Source of the DNA: Heloderma charlesbogerti
Lineage: Eukaryota; Chordata; Lepidosauria; Squamata; Helodermatidae
Direction: 5' to 3'
Assembly (NCBI GenBank): GCA_026122225.1
Contig: JANEZZ010002244.1
Span: forward strand, 1,482,501-1,546,500
DNA: 64,000 nt
Below the pieces are notes generated by a model. It did not search any database, had not been told where the DNA came from, and worked only from the letters and a program-made list of their open reading frames with translations. Made by a program: the position numbers and the translations under genes. This document shows, one piece after another, positions 20,225 through 30,903 of the stretch. Positions within the stretch are counted from its first letter, which is position 1; each line of letters opens with the position of its first letter.

Positions 20225-20803
20225 GTTCTGAGCAACTAGTATGGGAAGTACTAGTTCCCCCCTACTCGGCACTGGTTAGGCCTCATCTGGAGTACTGTGT
20301 CCAGTTCTGGGCACCACACTTTAAGAAGGATGCAGACAAGCTGGAGAGGATTCAGAGGAGGGCAACAAAGATGATCCGGGGACTGGAAACAAAGCCCTAT
20401 GAAGAGAGACTGGAAGAACTGGGCATGTTTAGCCTTGAGAAGAGAAGACCAAGGGGAGATATGATAGCGCTCTTCAAGTACTTGAAAGGTTGTCTCAGAG
20501 AGGAAGGCCAGAATCTCTTCTTGATCATCCTAGAGTGCAGGACATGGAATAATGATCCCAAGTTATAGGAAGCCAGATTCCAGCTGAACATCAGGAAAAG
20601 CCTCCTGAGTGTTAGAGCAATACGACAATGGAAACAATTACCTAGGGAGGTGGTGGGCTCTCCCACACTGGAGGCATTCAAGACAAGGCTGGACAGCCAT
20701 TTGTCTGGGATGCTCTGACTTGGATTCCTGCATTGAGCAGGGGGTTGGACTTGATGGCCTTGTAGGCCCCTTTCAACGCTACTATTCTATGATTCTATGT
20801 AAA
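20225..20803 (+). pseudogene. CR1 LINE, RT C-terminus and 3' end
   Basis: It encodes '[32 protein letters not shown]' (20400-20490) preceded by '[48 protein letters not shown]' in the same reading direction with a frame break. It ends with the CR1 3' UTR GCATTGAGCAGGGGGTTGGACTTGATGGCC ... ACTATTCTATGATTCTATG. The ATTCTATG tail is diagnostic of CR1 (established knowledge). It is 5'-truncated and inactive. Confidence 0.85.
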
Positions 20804-21479
20804 TTTCTTATCATGTCCTGGAATGCCCCAGAAGCAGTGTAGCTTCAGGGCTCTGTGGGAATTAAAATGGTGCCCCCCTCTGCTCCAAGCTGTCCTGGCA
20901 CTCATTGGAGCTCCAGAAAATAGGATGTGGGGGTGAGGTGGGGAGCAGGGATCACCTGATCCCTGCCCCCCCCCTTGAATACATTATTGCTGCACCACTT
21001 TAACTCCAAGGCAGGGCTACCTAAAATCCTGAAACATGTTACTATGCATTCATCGAAGTGGCTGTGGCACGGTGGTGAATGTGAATATTTTCTCATTTAT
21101 GTCTAAGTGCAGAGTAGCTCCTTTGGGAGATGTCAGATGCACTGAGCTGTTCAAACGTTAATGCAAATTACTGTTGTTAGGTGGATGTGATCCATTTTAA
21201 AGGGTTAAAGCAATTAAAACATCTCTCATTTAAATCTTCAGATAAGTCACACATTATTACAGAATTTCTGAAGAATACTTCTGTTAGTTGCAGCAACACA
21301 CCCACCCCCCATATCTTAAAGACTAAAGCTTCGTTCTCACTCACACTGTGACTGTTTAAATCCCATAGACTTAGTTGGATTTAAGCAGCCTCACTGCTTG
21401 CAGGATTGATGCCTAAAGCCATAATCCTAGAAAACGATGTTTGCACATGGGGGAGAATAGTGTGTATAACCAGAATGGT
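20804..21479. other. Unassigned sequence
   Basis: A phrase GGGAATTAAAATGGTG near 20857 recurs near 33030 (GGGAATTAAAATGGCAG), suggesting another dispersed repeat. No gene is seen. Confidence 0.4.
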
Positions 21480-22262
21480 CTTCCATGTACTGCTGCCACT
21501 AGCACAGCTCTATAGGCAAGTCTCTTTTACTAATGTGCTTAGGTTGATCTACCAGTTACGCCCTTATCTGGACAGAGATAGCCTAGCTACAGTTATCCAT
21601 GTTCTGTGTTATACATGGGGCTGCCTTTGAAAATGGTTGAGAAACTTCATCTGGTCCAAAACAGGGAGGCAAGGTTGTTAACAGGGACTAGCCAATGAGA
21701 ACACATTATACCAGTTCTTTTCCAGCTGCACTGGGTCCATTTCCAGGCTCGATTCAAAGTGCTGGTAACATTCAAAGTCCTTAAAGACTTGGGGCCCGGT
21801 TATCTGAAGGATTGCCTTTGCCCATATGTACCTGCCCGGACCCTAAGATCATGCTTAGTGGTCCTTTTCCATGAGCCCCTGCCAAAGGAAGTGAGGCAGG
21901 TGGATACCAGAAAGACAGCCTTTTCGGCTGTGGCACCCTGGCTATGGAATGAGCTCCCTAGAAAGGTTCACCTGGCACCTACATTGTATTTCTTTCTTCC
22001 TGTGCCAGGTGAAGACCTTCTTATTCTCCCAGTATTTTAGCATTTTAGCTTCCTAGCCTTTTAGCTCTGGTGTTTTAAATCTGTAATTTAAATTTCTGCA
22101 TTGCTGTAGGTTTTATTCTGGTTGTCCTGTTATATGTGGTTTTAAGCTTTCATATTTTATATTGTTTTATGCTGCACTTTATAGTTTTAATTTCTGTGAA
22201 CCACCCAGAGAGTTCTGGCTATTGGGTGGTATAGAAATAAATAAATACATAAAAATAAATAA
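21480..22262 (+). pseudogene. L2-type LINE 3' region
   Basis: 'QLRPYLDRDSLATVIHVL' (21555-21610) is an L2 RT block. Downstream come 'FKVLKDLGPGYLKDCL' (21768-21815), 'RQVDTRKTAFSAVAPWLWNELPRKVHLAPTL' (21896-21990), and the 3' UTR ending GTGAACCACCCAGAGAGTTC ... GGTATAGAAATAAATAAATA. It is 5'-truncated, and frame breaks show it is inactive. Confidence 0.8.
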
Positions 22263-22364
22263 TAGCTTGCTTGTTTGGTTTACATTTTTTCTAACATATG
22301 GTAGCATAAGCGTTTGTATGCAAGAGATTTTTGACAAGGTGCATGCCCTTGTCTCTCAAAGCTC

Positions 22365-23378
22365 ATGCTACTATTAATTGGTCTGTATCCGATGCTGAAA
22401 AGAACATATTGTTTAAGAACCTGGAATGTAAGATCAATGAATCAAGGTAAGCTGGAGGTGGTCAAACATGAGATGGCAAGATTGAACATCGACATCTTGG
22501 GAATCAGCGAACTAAAATGGACAAGCATGGGCGAATTTAATTCAGGTGACCATCATATCTACTACTGTGGGCAAGAATCCCTTAGAAGAAATGGAGTAGC
22601 ACTCATAGTCAACAAAAGGGTGGGAAAAGCAGTACTGGGGTACAACCTTAAAAACGACAGAATGATGTCAGTACGAATCCAAGGCAAACCATTCAACATC
22701 ACAGTAATTCAGGTCTATGCCCCAACCACTGATGCCGAAGAAGCTGAGGTTGATCGGTTCTATGAAGACCTACAACACCTTCTAGAATTAACACCAAAAA
22801 AAGATGTCCTTTTCATCATAAGCGATTGGAATGCTAAAGTAGGAAGTCAAGAAATCACCGGGATAACAGGCAAGCATGGCCTTGGTGTACAAAATGAAGC
22901 AGGACAAAGGCTAATAGAGTTTTGCCAAGAGAACACGCTGATCATAGCAAACATTCTTTTCCAACAACACAAGAGGCGACTCTACACATGGACATCACCA
23001 GATGGTCAATATCGAAATCAGATTGATTATGTCCTTTGCAGCCAAAGATGGAGAAGCTCCATACAGTCAGTAAAAACAAGACCTGGAGCTGACTGTGGCT
23101 CAGATCATGAGCTGCTTCTTGCAAAATTTCAGCTTAAATTGAAGAACGTAGGGAAAACCACTAAACTATTCAGGTATGACCTAAATCATATCCCTTATGA
23201 ATATACAGTGGAGGTGAGGAATAGATTTCAGGGATTAGACCTGATAGACAGAGTGCCTGAGGAACTATGGACAGAGGTCCATAACATAGTTCAGGAGGCA
23301 GCAACTCAATCCATCCCAAAGAAAATGAAATCAAATGCAAGAAAGTCAAGTGGCTGTCTGATGAGGCTTTACAAGTAG
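22365..23378 (+). pseudogene. BovB (RTE) LINE ORF2, endonuclease domain
   Basis: This 337-codon frame covers the apurinic-like endonuclease that nicks target DNA for target-primed reverse transcription. Visible landmarks: TWN (residues 19-21), SELKW (48-52, catalytic Glu), YAPT (118-121), SDWNAK (153-158, where GDFN is usual), the RNQIDYVL block (217-224) and SDH (246-248, catalytic Asp-His). The frame breaks near 23340-23378, where BovB coding continues in another frame. The first dozen residues are probably not element-derived. The copy continues at 23379-24393 and, after the retrovirus, at 30904-31752. It is inactive as a whole, although this domain is nearly intact. Confidence 0.88.
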
Positions 23379-24393
23379 CTGAGGAAAGAAGGGAAGTGAA
23401 AAGCAAGGGAGAAAGGGGAAGATATATCCAACTGAATGCAGAGTTTCAGAGAATAGCAAGGAGAGACAAGAAGGCCTTCTTAAATGAATAATGCAAAGAA
23501 ATCGAGGAAAACAATAGAATGGGAAAGACTAGAGATCTCTTCAAGAAAATCGGAGATCTGAAGGGAAGGTTTTGTGCAAAGACGGGCATGATAAAGGACA
23601 AAGAAGGCAGGGATCTAACAGAAGCAGATGAGATTAAGAAGAGGTGGAAAGAATACACAGAAGAACTATAAAGGAAAGATCTTAATGTCCCTGATAGTCT
23701 TGATAGTGCAGTCACTGAACTTGAGCCAGACATCCTCGAGAGTGAAGTCCAGTGGGCCTTAGGAAGCATTACTAACAACAAAGCTAGTGGAGATGACAGT
23801 ATTCCAGTGGAGCTATTTAAAATCCTAAAAGATGATGCTGTTAAAGTGCTGCACTCAATATGCCAACAAATTTGGAACACTCAGCAGTGGCCACAAGACT
23901 GGAAAAGGTCAGTTTACATTCCAATGCCATAGAAGGGCAACGCCAAGGACTGTTCAAACTACTGTACAATTGCGCTCATTTCACATGCCAGCAAGGTGAT
24001 GCTGAAAATCCTACAAGCTAGGCTTCAGCAGTATGCAAACTGAGAACTACCGGAAGTACAAGCTGGGTTTCAAAGAGGCAGAGGAACTAGAGATCAAATG
24101 GCCAACATTCACTAGATCATGGAGAAAGCAAGAGAATTCCAGAAAAATGTCTATTTCTGCTTCAGTGACTACGCTAAAGCCTTTGATTGTGTGTATCACA
24201 ACAAACTGTGGCAAATTCTGAAAGAGATGGGGTACCAGACCACCTTACCTGTCTTCTGAGAAACCTGTATGAGGCTCAAGAAGCTACAGTAAGAACCAGA
24301 CATGGAACAACCGATTGGTTCCAAATTGGGAAAGGAGTACGACAAGGCTGCATATTGTCGCCCTGCTTATTTAACTTATATGCAGAGTACATC
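23379..24393 (+). pseudogene. BovB LINE ORF2, linker and RT N-terminal half
   Basis: The continuation of the same LINE, with several frameshifts and stops. Recognisable pieces are 'KSRQGRNRKGSAVTELEP'-like linker sequence, 'NKASGDDSIPVELFKILKDDAVKVLHSICQQIW' (about 23775-23880), the Pro/tyrosine-rich RT1 region, and 'GTTDWFQIGKGVRQGCILSPCLFNLYAEYI' (24303-24393). The segment stops exactly at the retroviral LTR, with CATC (24390-24393) as the first copy of the target duplication. Confidence 0.8.
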
Positions 24394-24820
24394 TGTTGCA
24401 GAACCCAGAGTCAGAGAGACCACGGAGTGAAGGAAAAAGAGATTATTTATTTAACGTGCGGGCTTAAGCCTGGAATCATTTCCAAAGAGCCAGAAGCCCC
24501 GAAATACATTAGCACATTGTTTTTTTAGACATTGTGACACATATGAAACAGCTCCTCTGGGGTTGCAGTCCTTAACATTTCTTCTCCTAGCACCATTGTT
24601 TATAATACAAGAACTGGGTTATAGGGTAGCCATGATAAGGAGAGAACAGAAGAGAACAGCAGAGAACAAGATATACAATTGTATGACCTTTGACAAGATA
24701 AGGAATTCCTGTGTCTCGTCAGCTTACAACAATATATTCAAGGGAGAAAGAGCTCAGCAAGAACATGAAGCATGAGACTGCATGAGGCTACATAGTCTGA
24801 TCCCCGATATGGCTGCTACA
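24394..24820 (-). mobile_element. ERV 3' LTR
   Basis: In plus-strand reading it starts TGTTGCAGAACCCAGAG and ends GATATGGCTGCTACA, so it has TG...CA ends. It is almost identical to 30463-30903, the main difference being a shorter CTCCTCTGGGG region where the other copy has about 14 extra bases. The close similarity argues for a fairly young insertion. Confidence 0.92.
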
Positions 24821-24832
24821 TTCCCCCCTTAA
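24821..24832 (-). promoter_or_regulatory. ERV polypurine tract
   Basis: The minus strand reads TTAAGGGGGGAA immediately upstream of the 3' LTR, in the correct place and base composition for the plus-strand primer of reverse transcription. Confidence 0.8.
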
Positions 24833-25098
24833 ATGCATAATTTCATTACAATTATAGCATTTCTGATAACTATACAAAGCTTTTTGTGACATACATATTA
24901 CTTAGCCTCTTGTTGGGCTATTAGAGCGTAGAGGGCAGCAGTTTTATTAGCTGAGACATAAAACAGATTGGTTAAACAGCTCATAAGACAAGGAACGCAG
25001 AGACATAACAGTATCTCTATGAACAACACTGGTAGAATTAGGATGAACAATGCTTTAAACCAGCTAAGATCTGGAAGCCAAGGGGTTAACTAATTTAG

Positions 25099-25566
25099 CT
25101 AATGTTTTTGTCTTATTGTTTTGTTAGCTACTATATTGTGCAGCTTGTTGATCTGTTTATCTACAGCATTGCCATTATCAGTTAAGTTAAAACAACAGAG
25201 CTTTTGGTGTGTCTCACAACTTAAATGATGAAGAAGGAAGAGGTAATCTATACCAGCTCTATTTTCTAGAACTGCACCTCTTAGATCACGCAACTCTTTA
25301 TTTAACAATGACAATGCTTGTGAGGTGGCATTTATGCTTTTGGCTAAGCTGCAAGCTAACCAGTTGATCTTTAGACCATTAGCCAAGGCTAAACCTGGAA
25401 CCCCAACTAGTGACATTGTTAAGGCCAATTTTTCTGAGTCAGAATATAACTGCACATGACTATTACAATTTTTAGTAGGTTGGAGTGCTCGAGGCTGCTG
25501 TCGATGGATTTTCTTGGGCCACAGGGGAAGAATTGGCACCAGTTCAATTGGCGGCTGAGGCAACAT
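25099..25566 (-). pseudogene. ERV env transmembrane-subunit remnant
   Basis: A 155-codon open stretch. It encodes the ectodomain of a retroviral transmembrane envelope subunit: a hydrophobic fusion-peptide-like stretch at residues 48-62, a heptad-rich region at 70-100, a conserved ENRAGIDYL block at 101-109, and the C-x6-C-C motif with cysteines at residues 117, 124 and 125. That arrangement is typical of gamma- and alpha-type Env proteins (established knowledge). The frame stops before any membrane anchor or cytoplasmic tail, so it cannot be a complete Env. The upstream surface subunit is not in frame. It is annotated as broken. Confidence 0.85.
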
Positions 25567-25683
25567 GGGTGGTTATTAGACAAGTTGGCAGGAATGAATG
25601 ACCAAGTGCGGGAACTATATGTCTAAAACTATTCATGAGGCAAAAGTATGTGGGCATCATTAAAATATATGTTTTGAATTTTA

Positions 25684-25968
25684 TTACAGTGGAAGGGGGC
25701 CAGGGATAGCTTTATATTTTCTGGAAAAAATTTGACAATTAAGCATTCGTGCACACGTAGCATTTGTTTCAGCAATGATGGGGGTGCGTAGAGTGAACTC
25801 TGTAGGGGGTAGGATTTTTGCAACCACGCCCCAATTAGCATTTTGGGAATAAGTTAAACTTATACCATAAACTCTTAACATGGTATCTTTTTGAATTTTT
25901 TCAGGATGTCTACAGACAGGTATTAGGCAAGAGCTAATAAGCCTGTTTGCAGGTATATCTCTTGGCAA
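25684..25968 (-). pseudogene. Possible ERV env surface-subunit fragment
   Basis: This 94-codon frame lies directly upstream of the transmembrane remnant on the same strand. It has five cysteines and one N-x-T site (NAT near residue 69), but no motif that I can tie firmly to a family. Position is the main support. It is truncated and separated from the downstream frame by stops. Confidence 0.45.
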
Positions 25969-26629
25969 ACAAAAATGTTTTACTTTCGTGATGTTAGCCA
26001 GGTGAAGCCAGGAATTATCAGCAAATCACTGGGACAAACTTCTCTTTCCAGGGGCAGACCCCCCCTTTTTGCACCTTATTAAGGAAACACAATGCAACAC
26101 TACTAACACTACAACACGCATGTTTGATCTTCTTTGGGATCTGACCGTACTCTGGGCAGCTATTCACCTGGCAAGCTGCAGTAGGGTCTAGTCCCCTTCT
26201 TCAATTCTCCAGTTGCAGGTCTGACCGTACGCAGGGGGACAGTCTCCCGGTGTGTCCACAGTAAGGTCTAGCCTGAGTCTTCTTACTGCTTTTTCAGAAT
26301 GATTTTTAAAGGATTTTTAGGATTTCTGTTTACAGTCTACTCTCCCCCTCTCCCTCTCTTGACTTGTGTCTAATGTATCCAGGGTTTAATTCTAGCTGCT
26401 TTCATAGCTGTGGGGGTGTAAAGTATGACAGTTTTCAGTCTTCTCCATCTGGGAGTCAAAGGGTTATTTTTCCCTCTTTAACTCATACTTTAACTCTTGG
26501 TTGGAAAGGATGAACTTCTGTGATGGGAATGGCTTATTTTCTAAGACAAAACGACGCTGGGCTTGAAGAACTTTGCGCAGTGTTTGGACTTCTTGTTTAA
26601 GGCTAACATTTGCTTGCTCTTGATGCCAC

Positions 26630-26650
26630 TCCAGTGTCAATCATGAAGTC
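26630..26650 (-). pseudogene. Possible ERV protease active-site remnant
   Basis: The minus strand encodes DFMIDTG in the same frame as the zinc knuckle about 100 bp upstream. D-T-G preceded by hydrophobic residues is the aspartic protease signature, and the place just after nucleocapsid is right. The motif is short, and a TGA stop lies between it and the knuckle, so this is suggestive only. Confidence 0.5.
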
Positions 26651-26740
26651 AATGTCACGGCCCCTCTCAAGCTGTCTCCCTCTTCACCCATTCTGGCCCC
26701 TTTGGTTTTCTCCTTTGTGTATTTGATTTATTTTATTTGG

Positions 26741-26954
26741 GCATTCATGCCACTAATGTCCATCTTGTCCACACTGGGCACACTGGTTCTTTTTTAAGAA
26801 TCTTCTGCCTCTGCCGGGTCTTCTTCTTTTTTCTTTCGTCCATGTCTTCTTGGGCCTCTGGGTTGAGGGAGGGGGGTATACTGGCGATAGGCATTTGAAA
26901 GACGCTCCAAGCACGCTCTGGGGCCTCAGTGGCACCTTGCAGCACTTTAGACAC
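26741..26954 (-). pseudogene. ERV gag nucleocapsid remnant with broken zinc knuckle
   Basis: A basic stretch rich in K and R precedes C-x2-C-x4-H-x4-C (cysteines at 26780-26782, 26771-26773 and 26741-26743; histidine at 26756-26758). This is the retroviral CCHC zinc knuckle that binds RNA. A TAG codon (26753-26755) interrupts the knuckle between H and the last C. Upstream gag capsid is not clearly recognisable. Confidence 0.72.
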
Positions 26955-27984
26955 TTTTAAAAGTCATATTAATTGACTTCTTTATACCTGCCTTTACGGC
27001 TTTTAACAGCAGGGTTTGATACTGGGGGAGGCGCTCTAGCCCCACTTGTGTTTTGGGATTCTAGCGGGAGGGGGTTACTTACAAGGAGACTTTATTGGGT
27101 AACTTACAGCACACAGGCGTACCTAATGGTTGGATCAGACAGCTTCTCTGAACCACGAGCTATTGGGCTAAATGGTTTTTATACTATACATGTTACCCAT
27201 GAGGCAACACAACACTAGCAAGCATTTTCAGCATAGGCTAGAAGTGTTTGGTTCTCAGGCACAGCTTCCTGTAAACAACTTCGCTTCTCAAAGTCCTTGA
27301 TAACACTTTTATTCATTAGTATGGGAAGACAAATTTTTTCTCTTTCTTTTGCTTTCTTTTTCTTTGCTGATCTGCCTGTATTGCAGATCATGTTTCAAAC
27401 TTTTTATATAAAACTTTCTGCTCCATGCACCAGCCTTGTCTCTTTATTTGTCTTTTTCAAGTTAAACTCACTTACTTAAACTTCTCTGCCTTACACTAGT
27501 TCCAATGACACACATTTGGGATAGGCTCTTCTTCTCCTTCTAGTTACATTTTCTTCATCTTAAAGAACTATTACATTATTGTGGCTACTTTACCCCAGGT
27601 AATAAGCTCCAGGCACATAAATTTTAATTTATCCTGGGGGCAACTATGGCCATGCTTCTTTCTACAAATGTTTTTTTTTTCCTCTTGCCTTTTCTTTCTT
27701 TCTTTTTTTTCTCCTTTCTCTATCTGTCTGCTACTTTCTCTATTCCTTTTTTTCCACTTGCTTCTGTCTTTCTTGTCATCCATTGGGAACCACACTTAGT
27801 ATCATTTGGAGTTGCAACTAACACTAATCTGCAAATATCACATATATTTTATGATATCTAAGAAATCATAAAATATACACAACAAACTTTTTCCTGCAAT
27901 TTAACACAATGAATGGAAAACACTTTTTGCATGGTAAGGCATGATGGAGCAGATCCAGCAATCATACTGCTCTTCTGGCTGAAA
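26955..27984 (-). other. ERV interior, including an LTR-like fragment
   Basis: No clear gag domain is seen. At 27075-27230 the sequence shares about 90 bp with 46893-46985 (ACTTTATTGGGTAACTTACA, CACAGGCGTACC, GGATCAGACAGCTTCTCTGAAC). On the minus strand this reads as the end of a transcript, with AATAAAG then CTCCTTGTAAG, suggesting that a fragment of another LTR lies nested in, or was captured by, this provirus. The T- and C-rich stretch 27640-27780 is low complexity. Confidence 0.5.
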
Positions 27985-28530
27985 GCTCAGGGCTCATCAA
28001 AATCAAGGGACGGGCATACCCACACACGCAAAGAGTTCTAGGTCACCATTTTTGCCTCGGTAACTCTATGCTGCATGAGTTCTGGCAGAAGGAAATTAAA
28101 AGTTATAGATCAAACTCAGCCTGCTGTACACTGAGCTGACTACAAACACAGACACACGGTCTACAGCGATGAGAGTTCAAGTTTATCCAAAGCTTCACAG
28201 CACTGTCCATGGCAAGTCTTTGATAATTTAAAAATTTAGTTCATGTGCAGAGTGTCTCTGAAAAGCCCAGACAATGATGGAGGCAAACAGAGAAGGCTCT
28301 GGGCAATGAAGATGCAATGTTTCCAGCAAAGGCTCTCCACTTTTGCATCAGTTTAAAAAGGGAAAGTGTGGCCCTACACCCCTTCTGACAGACAAGGGCC
28401 TTTAACTTTTTAGCAAGGCCTCTGTCTAAACAGAGCAGCACAGCTCAGCTCTTTAGCCGTGACACTTTAACCTGGGCAACTCTTCTGTAAATTTTATTCA
28501 ACTTCTGTCAGGTTCTCACAGACATTTTAA
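27985..28530 (-). repeat. Repeat Y inside the ERV
   Basis: The reverse complement of this interval matches 11910-12560 over its whole length with the same word order. It may be an internal segment typical of this ERV family (so that 11.9-12.6 kb is a fragment of another copy) or a separate repeat present in both places. It does not encode a recognisable domain. Confidence 0.6.
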
Positions 28531-30048
28531 AAACTTACTCTTTTTTTTTTCTTTTCTAACCTGGTACACGAAAGCACTGAAACACTGAGTGCCGAAACTC
28601 AGGACGCTGGGGGGTGATGGGCATCGCTTTATACTTGCATTTTTCAGGCAGCCATTAATCTTCGGGGAGGCGGTGGGGTGACTTGCAGGACTTCAAAGGC
28701 AAGCTTCTTAGTTTGTTTGTATTTGTAAATCCCAAGCTTAAAACAGGACATGATGAGGTACAGGGCAGCCAAATTCTTGCTTTGGCACGGGCAACAAATA
28801 ACTCGGGTCAGCTTTCTTCGCTGGGGTCTCAAACAGGAAAACAGTCTTAAAGTTGTAACATCATTGACAGCGTCAGCCAGCCAGCTACACAGATCTGATT
28901 GTTTTTTTTAAGACAGTTGCTCCAATATCTTCTTTTCTTCTCAATCAGGTTGGGTCTCCCAGCTTGCACAGTTTATTGCAGCTTTTAGGAGCATGGTAGT
29001 AGCGTGATTTTGGCTTGGCCAGGAACATGCTGTCTGGTTTCTCGGTCTCTTCAGCACACACACTTAGGCAGTGTAACACTGGACACTTAAATCAGTGAGA
29101 TTTCTTCATTGCAGGGAATCCCACGGCAAAAGCTTAATGGTTACGCTCTTCAGAAATCATATAGCTGATGGTCAGTAGCTACAGGCTCTATGCAATTCTA
29201 ACACAGTTCAAAGCTAAACATGGTTACCTTGACAGAGATCTTCAACATGGTCTTTCCGCTTCATGCTGCTTTGGGACAGTCTTATGGCACACTTTTCACT
29301 CGAAGAGGGGTCTAGCTTGTGCTCTGGGGGCTGATTCTTCACCTTTATTTTCTATTTTGCCTTCATCTTCTGGGTCTTCATTTTCAGTTTCCATTTCTTA
29401 GGGATTTCATCTCAATTAGGCGAGGTGATGATGTTGCACAACTCAGAACGTTGTGGGCAATTTTCCTGCCCCCCCTCTCTCGGCGCGCTAGGCTAACAGC
29501 TCCTTCTTCGGCCTTACACTCCCACGCTCCCACGCTTTGTTAAAAGCCAGACTGTCCTGCAACATTTTTCTAATTAACAGCCTCAGATCTTTTTTTTTCC
29601 TCTCAGCTCGACCTTGAGCTTTTTGCTGTTTTCTCTCTCTATTCTGAATCTTTTAAAAAAAACCTTTTTTTTTCTTTGTTTGACATACATCCCAAGGGGG
29701 TGCAAGGTTTGCTTCCCCCACCACCTATAGCCTCCCTCATAAATTGAAGACAGACACAATTAGGGAATGGGAATTGGTCAGTGAGTAAGGGGTCTCACTG
29801 GCCAACACAAGAGGATTTTATACACCACGCACTTTGCTACTGGCCTGGGCACCCGGACGGTCAACGGTATGCGTCAGAAACCACAGTAGCCACTCACACA
29901 ATCCTCAACCTCTCCACTACATCCATATGTCCCTGCCACCCACTTTTCCCACTTTTTACCAGAGTGGAAAGCGGCTTCCCCAGCTTCCTACTGAGTACTG
30001 GCGTGCTGGGTACTGGCGCCCACTCGGGGGTGTGATCAGGCCCCCCTT
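28531..30048 (-). other. ERV leader/gag interior, no recognised domain
   Basis: Minus-strand open stretches of 60-100 codons occur, but none shows a motif that I can defend as capsid. T-rich tracts on the plus strand (28542-28556, 29589-29600, 29655-29672) are prominent. Confidence 0.4.
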
Positions 30049-30354
30049 CTACCCGCAAGGAGTAGGTTCTTTTGTATACGTATACCACCAACACTGACCT
30101 TCTTCATAAGGCGGGGCCCTCTTTTTTTCTGCCCAGTGGCCTTTCTCCCTAAAGGCAGGGCCCTCTTTTTCCCATATACTTGCCTTTCTCCTGAAGGCTT
30201 CCAATGTGGGTTTCAACTCAATTGCAGCTGCGATACAGGCAGGGCTCAAGTTCCTTCCTCCGCTTCCCAAGGTTCTCTTGCCACTCGCTGCCGTTTGGGC
30301 GATCCTGGTGCAGGCTTTCTCCCATTCACTCGACAAAAAGGTCGGTGGCGCCAA
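30049..30354 (-). pseudogene. Possible ERV gag N-terminal fragment
   Basis: This 101-codon frame starts about 90 bp downstream of the primer-binding site on the proviral strand, where gag should begin. It contains an alanine-rich segment and APPYEE near residues 79-84, similar to a P-P-x-Y-type late motif. Matrix identity cannot be confirmed by eye. The frame ends early. Confidence 0.4.
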
Positions 30355-30440
30355 GAAAGGGAGGCATGCGCCGAGCTCGTCTTCCCGGTGCGGCGATCAA
30401 GAGCAGGCAACTGCCACCTGTCTGGCTCAGAGCCTGCCAC

Positions 30441-30458
30441 ATCTGAGTCACGGCACCA
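30441..30458 (-). promoter_or_regulatory. ERV primer-binding site, tRNA-His type
   Basis: On the minus strand the 18 bases TGGTGCCGTGACTCAGAT begin four bases after the 5' LTR. They match the complement of the 3' end of vertebrate tRNA-His (TGGTGCCGTGACTCGGAT) at 17 of 18 positions. Confidence 0.88.
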
Positions 30459-30462
30459 TTTA

Positions 30463-30903
30463 TGTTGCAGAACCCAGAGTCAGAGAGACCACGGAGTGAA
30501 GGAAAAAGAGATTCTTTATTTAACGCACGGGCTTAAGGCTGGAATCATTTCCAAAGAGCCAGAAGCCCCGAAATACATTAGCACATTGTTTTTATAGACA
30601 TTGTGACACATATGAAACGGCTCCTCCTCCCCCTCCCACATGGGGCTGCAGTCCTTAACATTTCTTCTCCTAGCACCATTGTTTATAATACAACAACTGG
30701 GTTATAGGGTAGCCATGATAAGGAGAGAACAGAAGAGAACAGCAGAGAACAAGATAGACAATTGTATGACCTTTGACAAGATAAGGAATTCCTGTGTCTC
30801 GTCAGCTTACAACAATATATTCAAGGGAGAAAGAGCTCAGCAAGAACATGAAGCATGAGACTGCATGAGGCTACTTAGTCTGATCCCCAGTATGGCTGCT
30901 ACA
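30463..30903 (-). mobile_element. ERV 5' LTR
   Basis: 441 bp with TG...CA ends, a near-identical partner of 24394-24820. It is followed on its 3' side by the second CATC and then BovB sequence. Confidence 0.92.

Noticed and set aside
27571..27861. Overlapping open frames in the ERV interior
   Set aside because: They come from a T/C-rich low-complexity stretch (27640-27780). Lys/Glu- or Phe/Ser-rich translations on opposite strands are composition artefacts.
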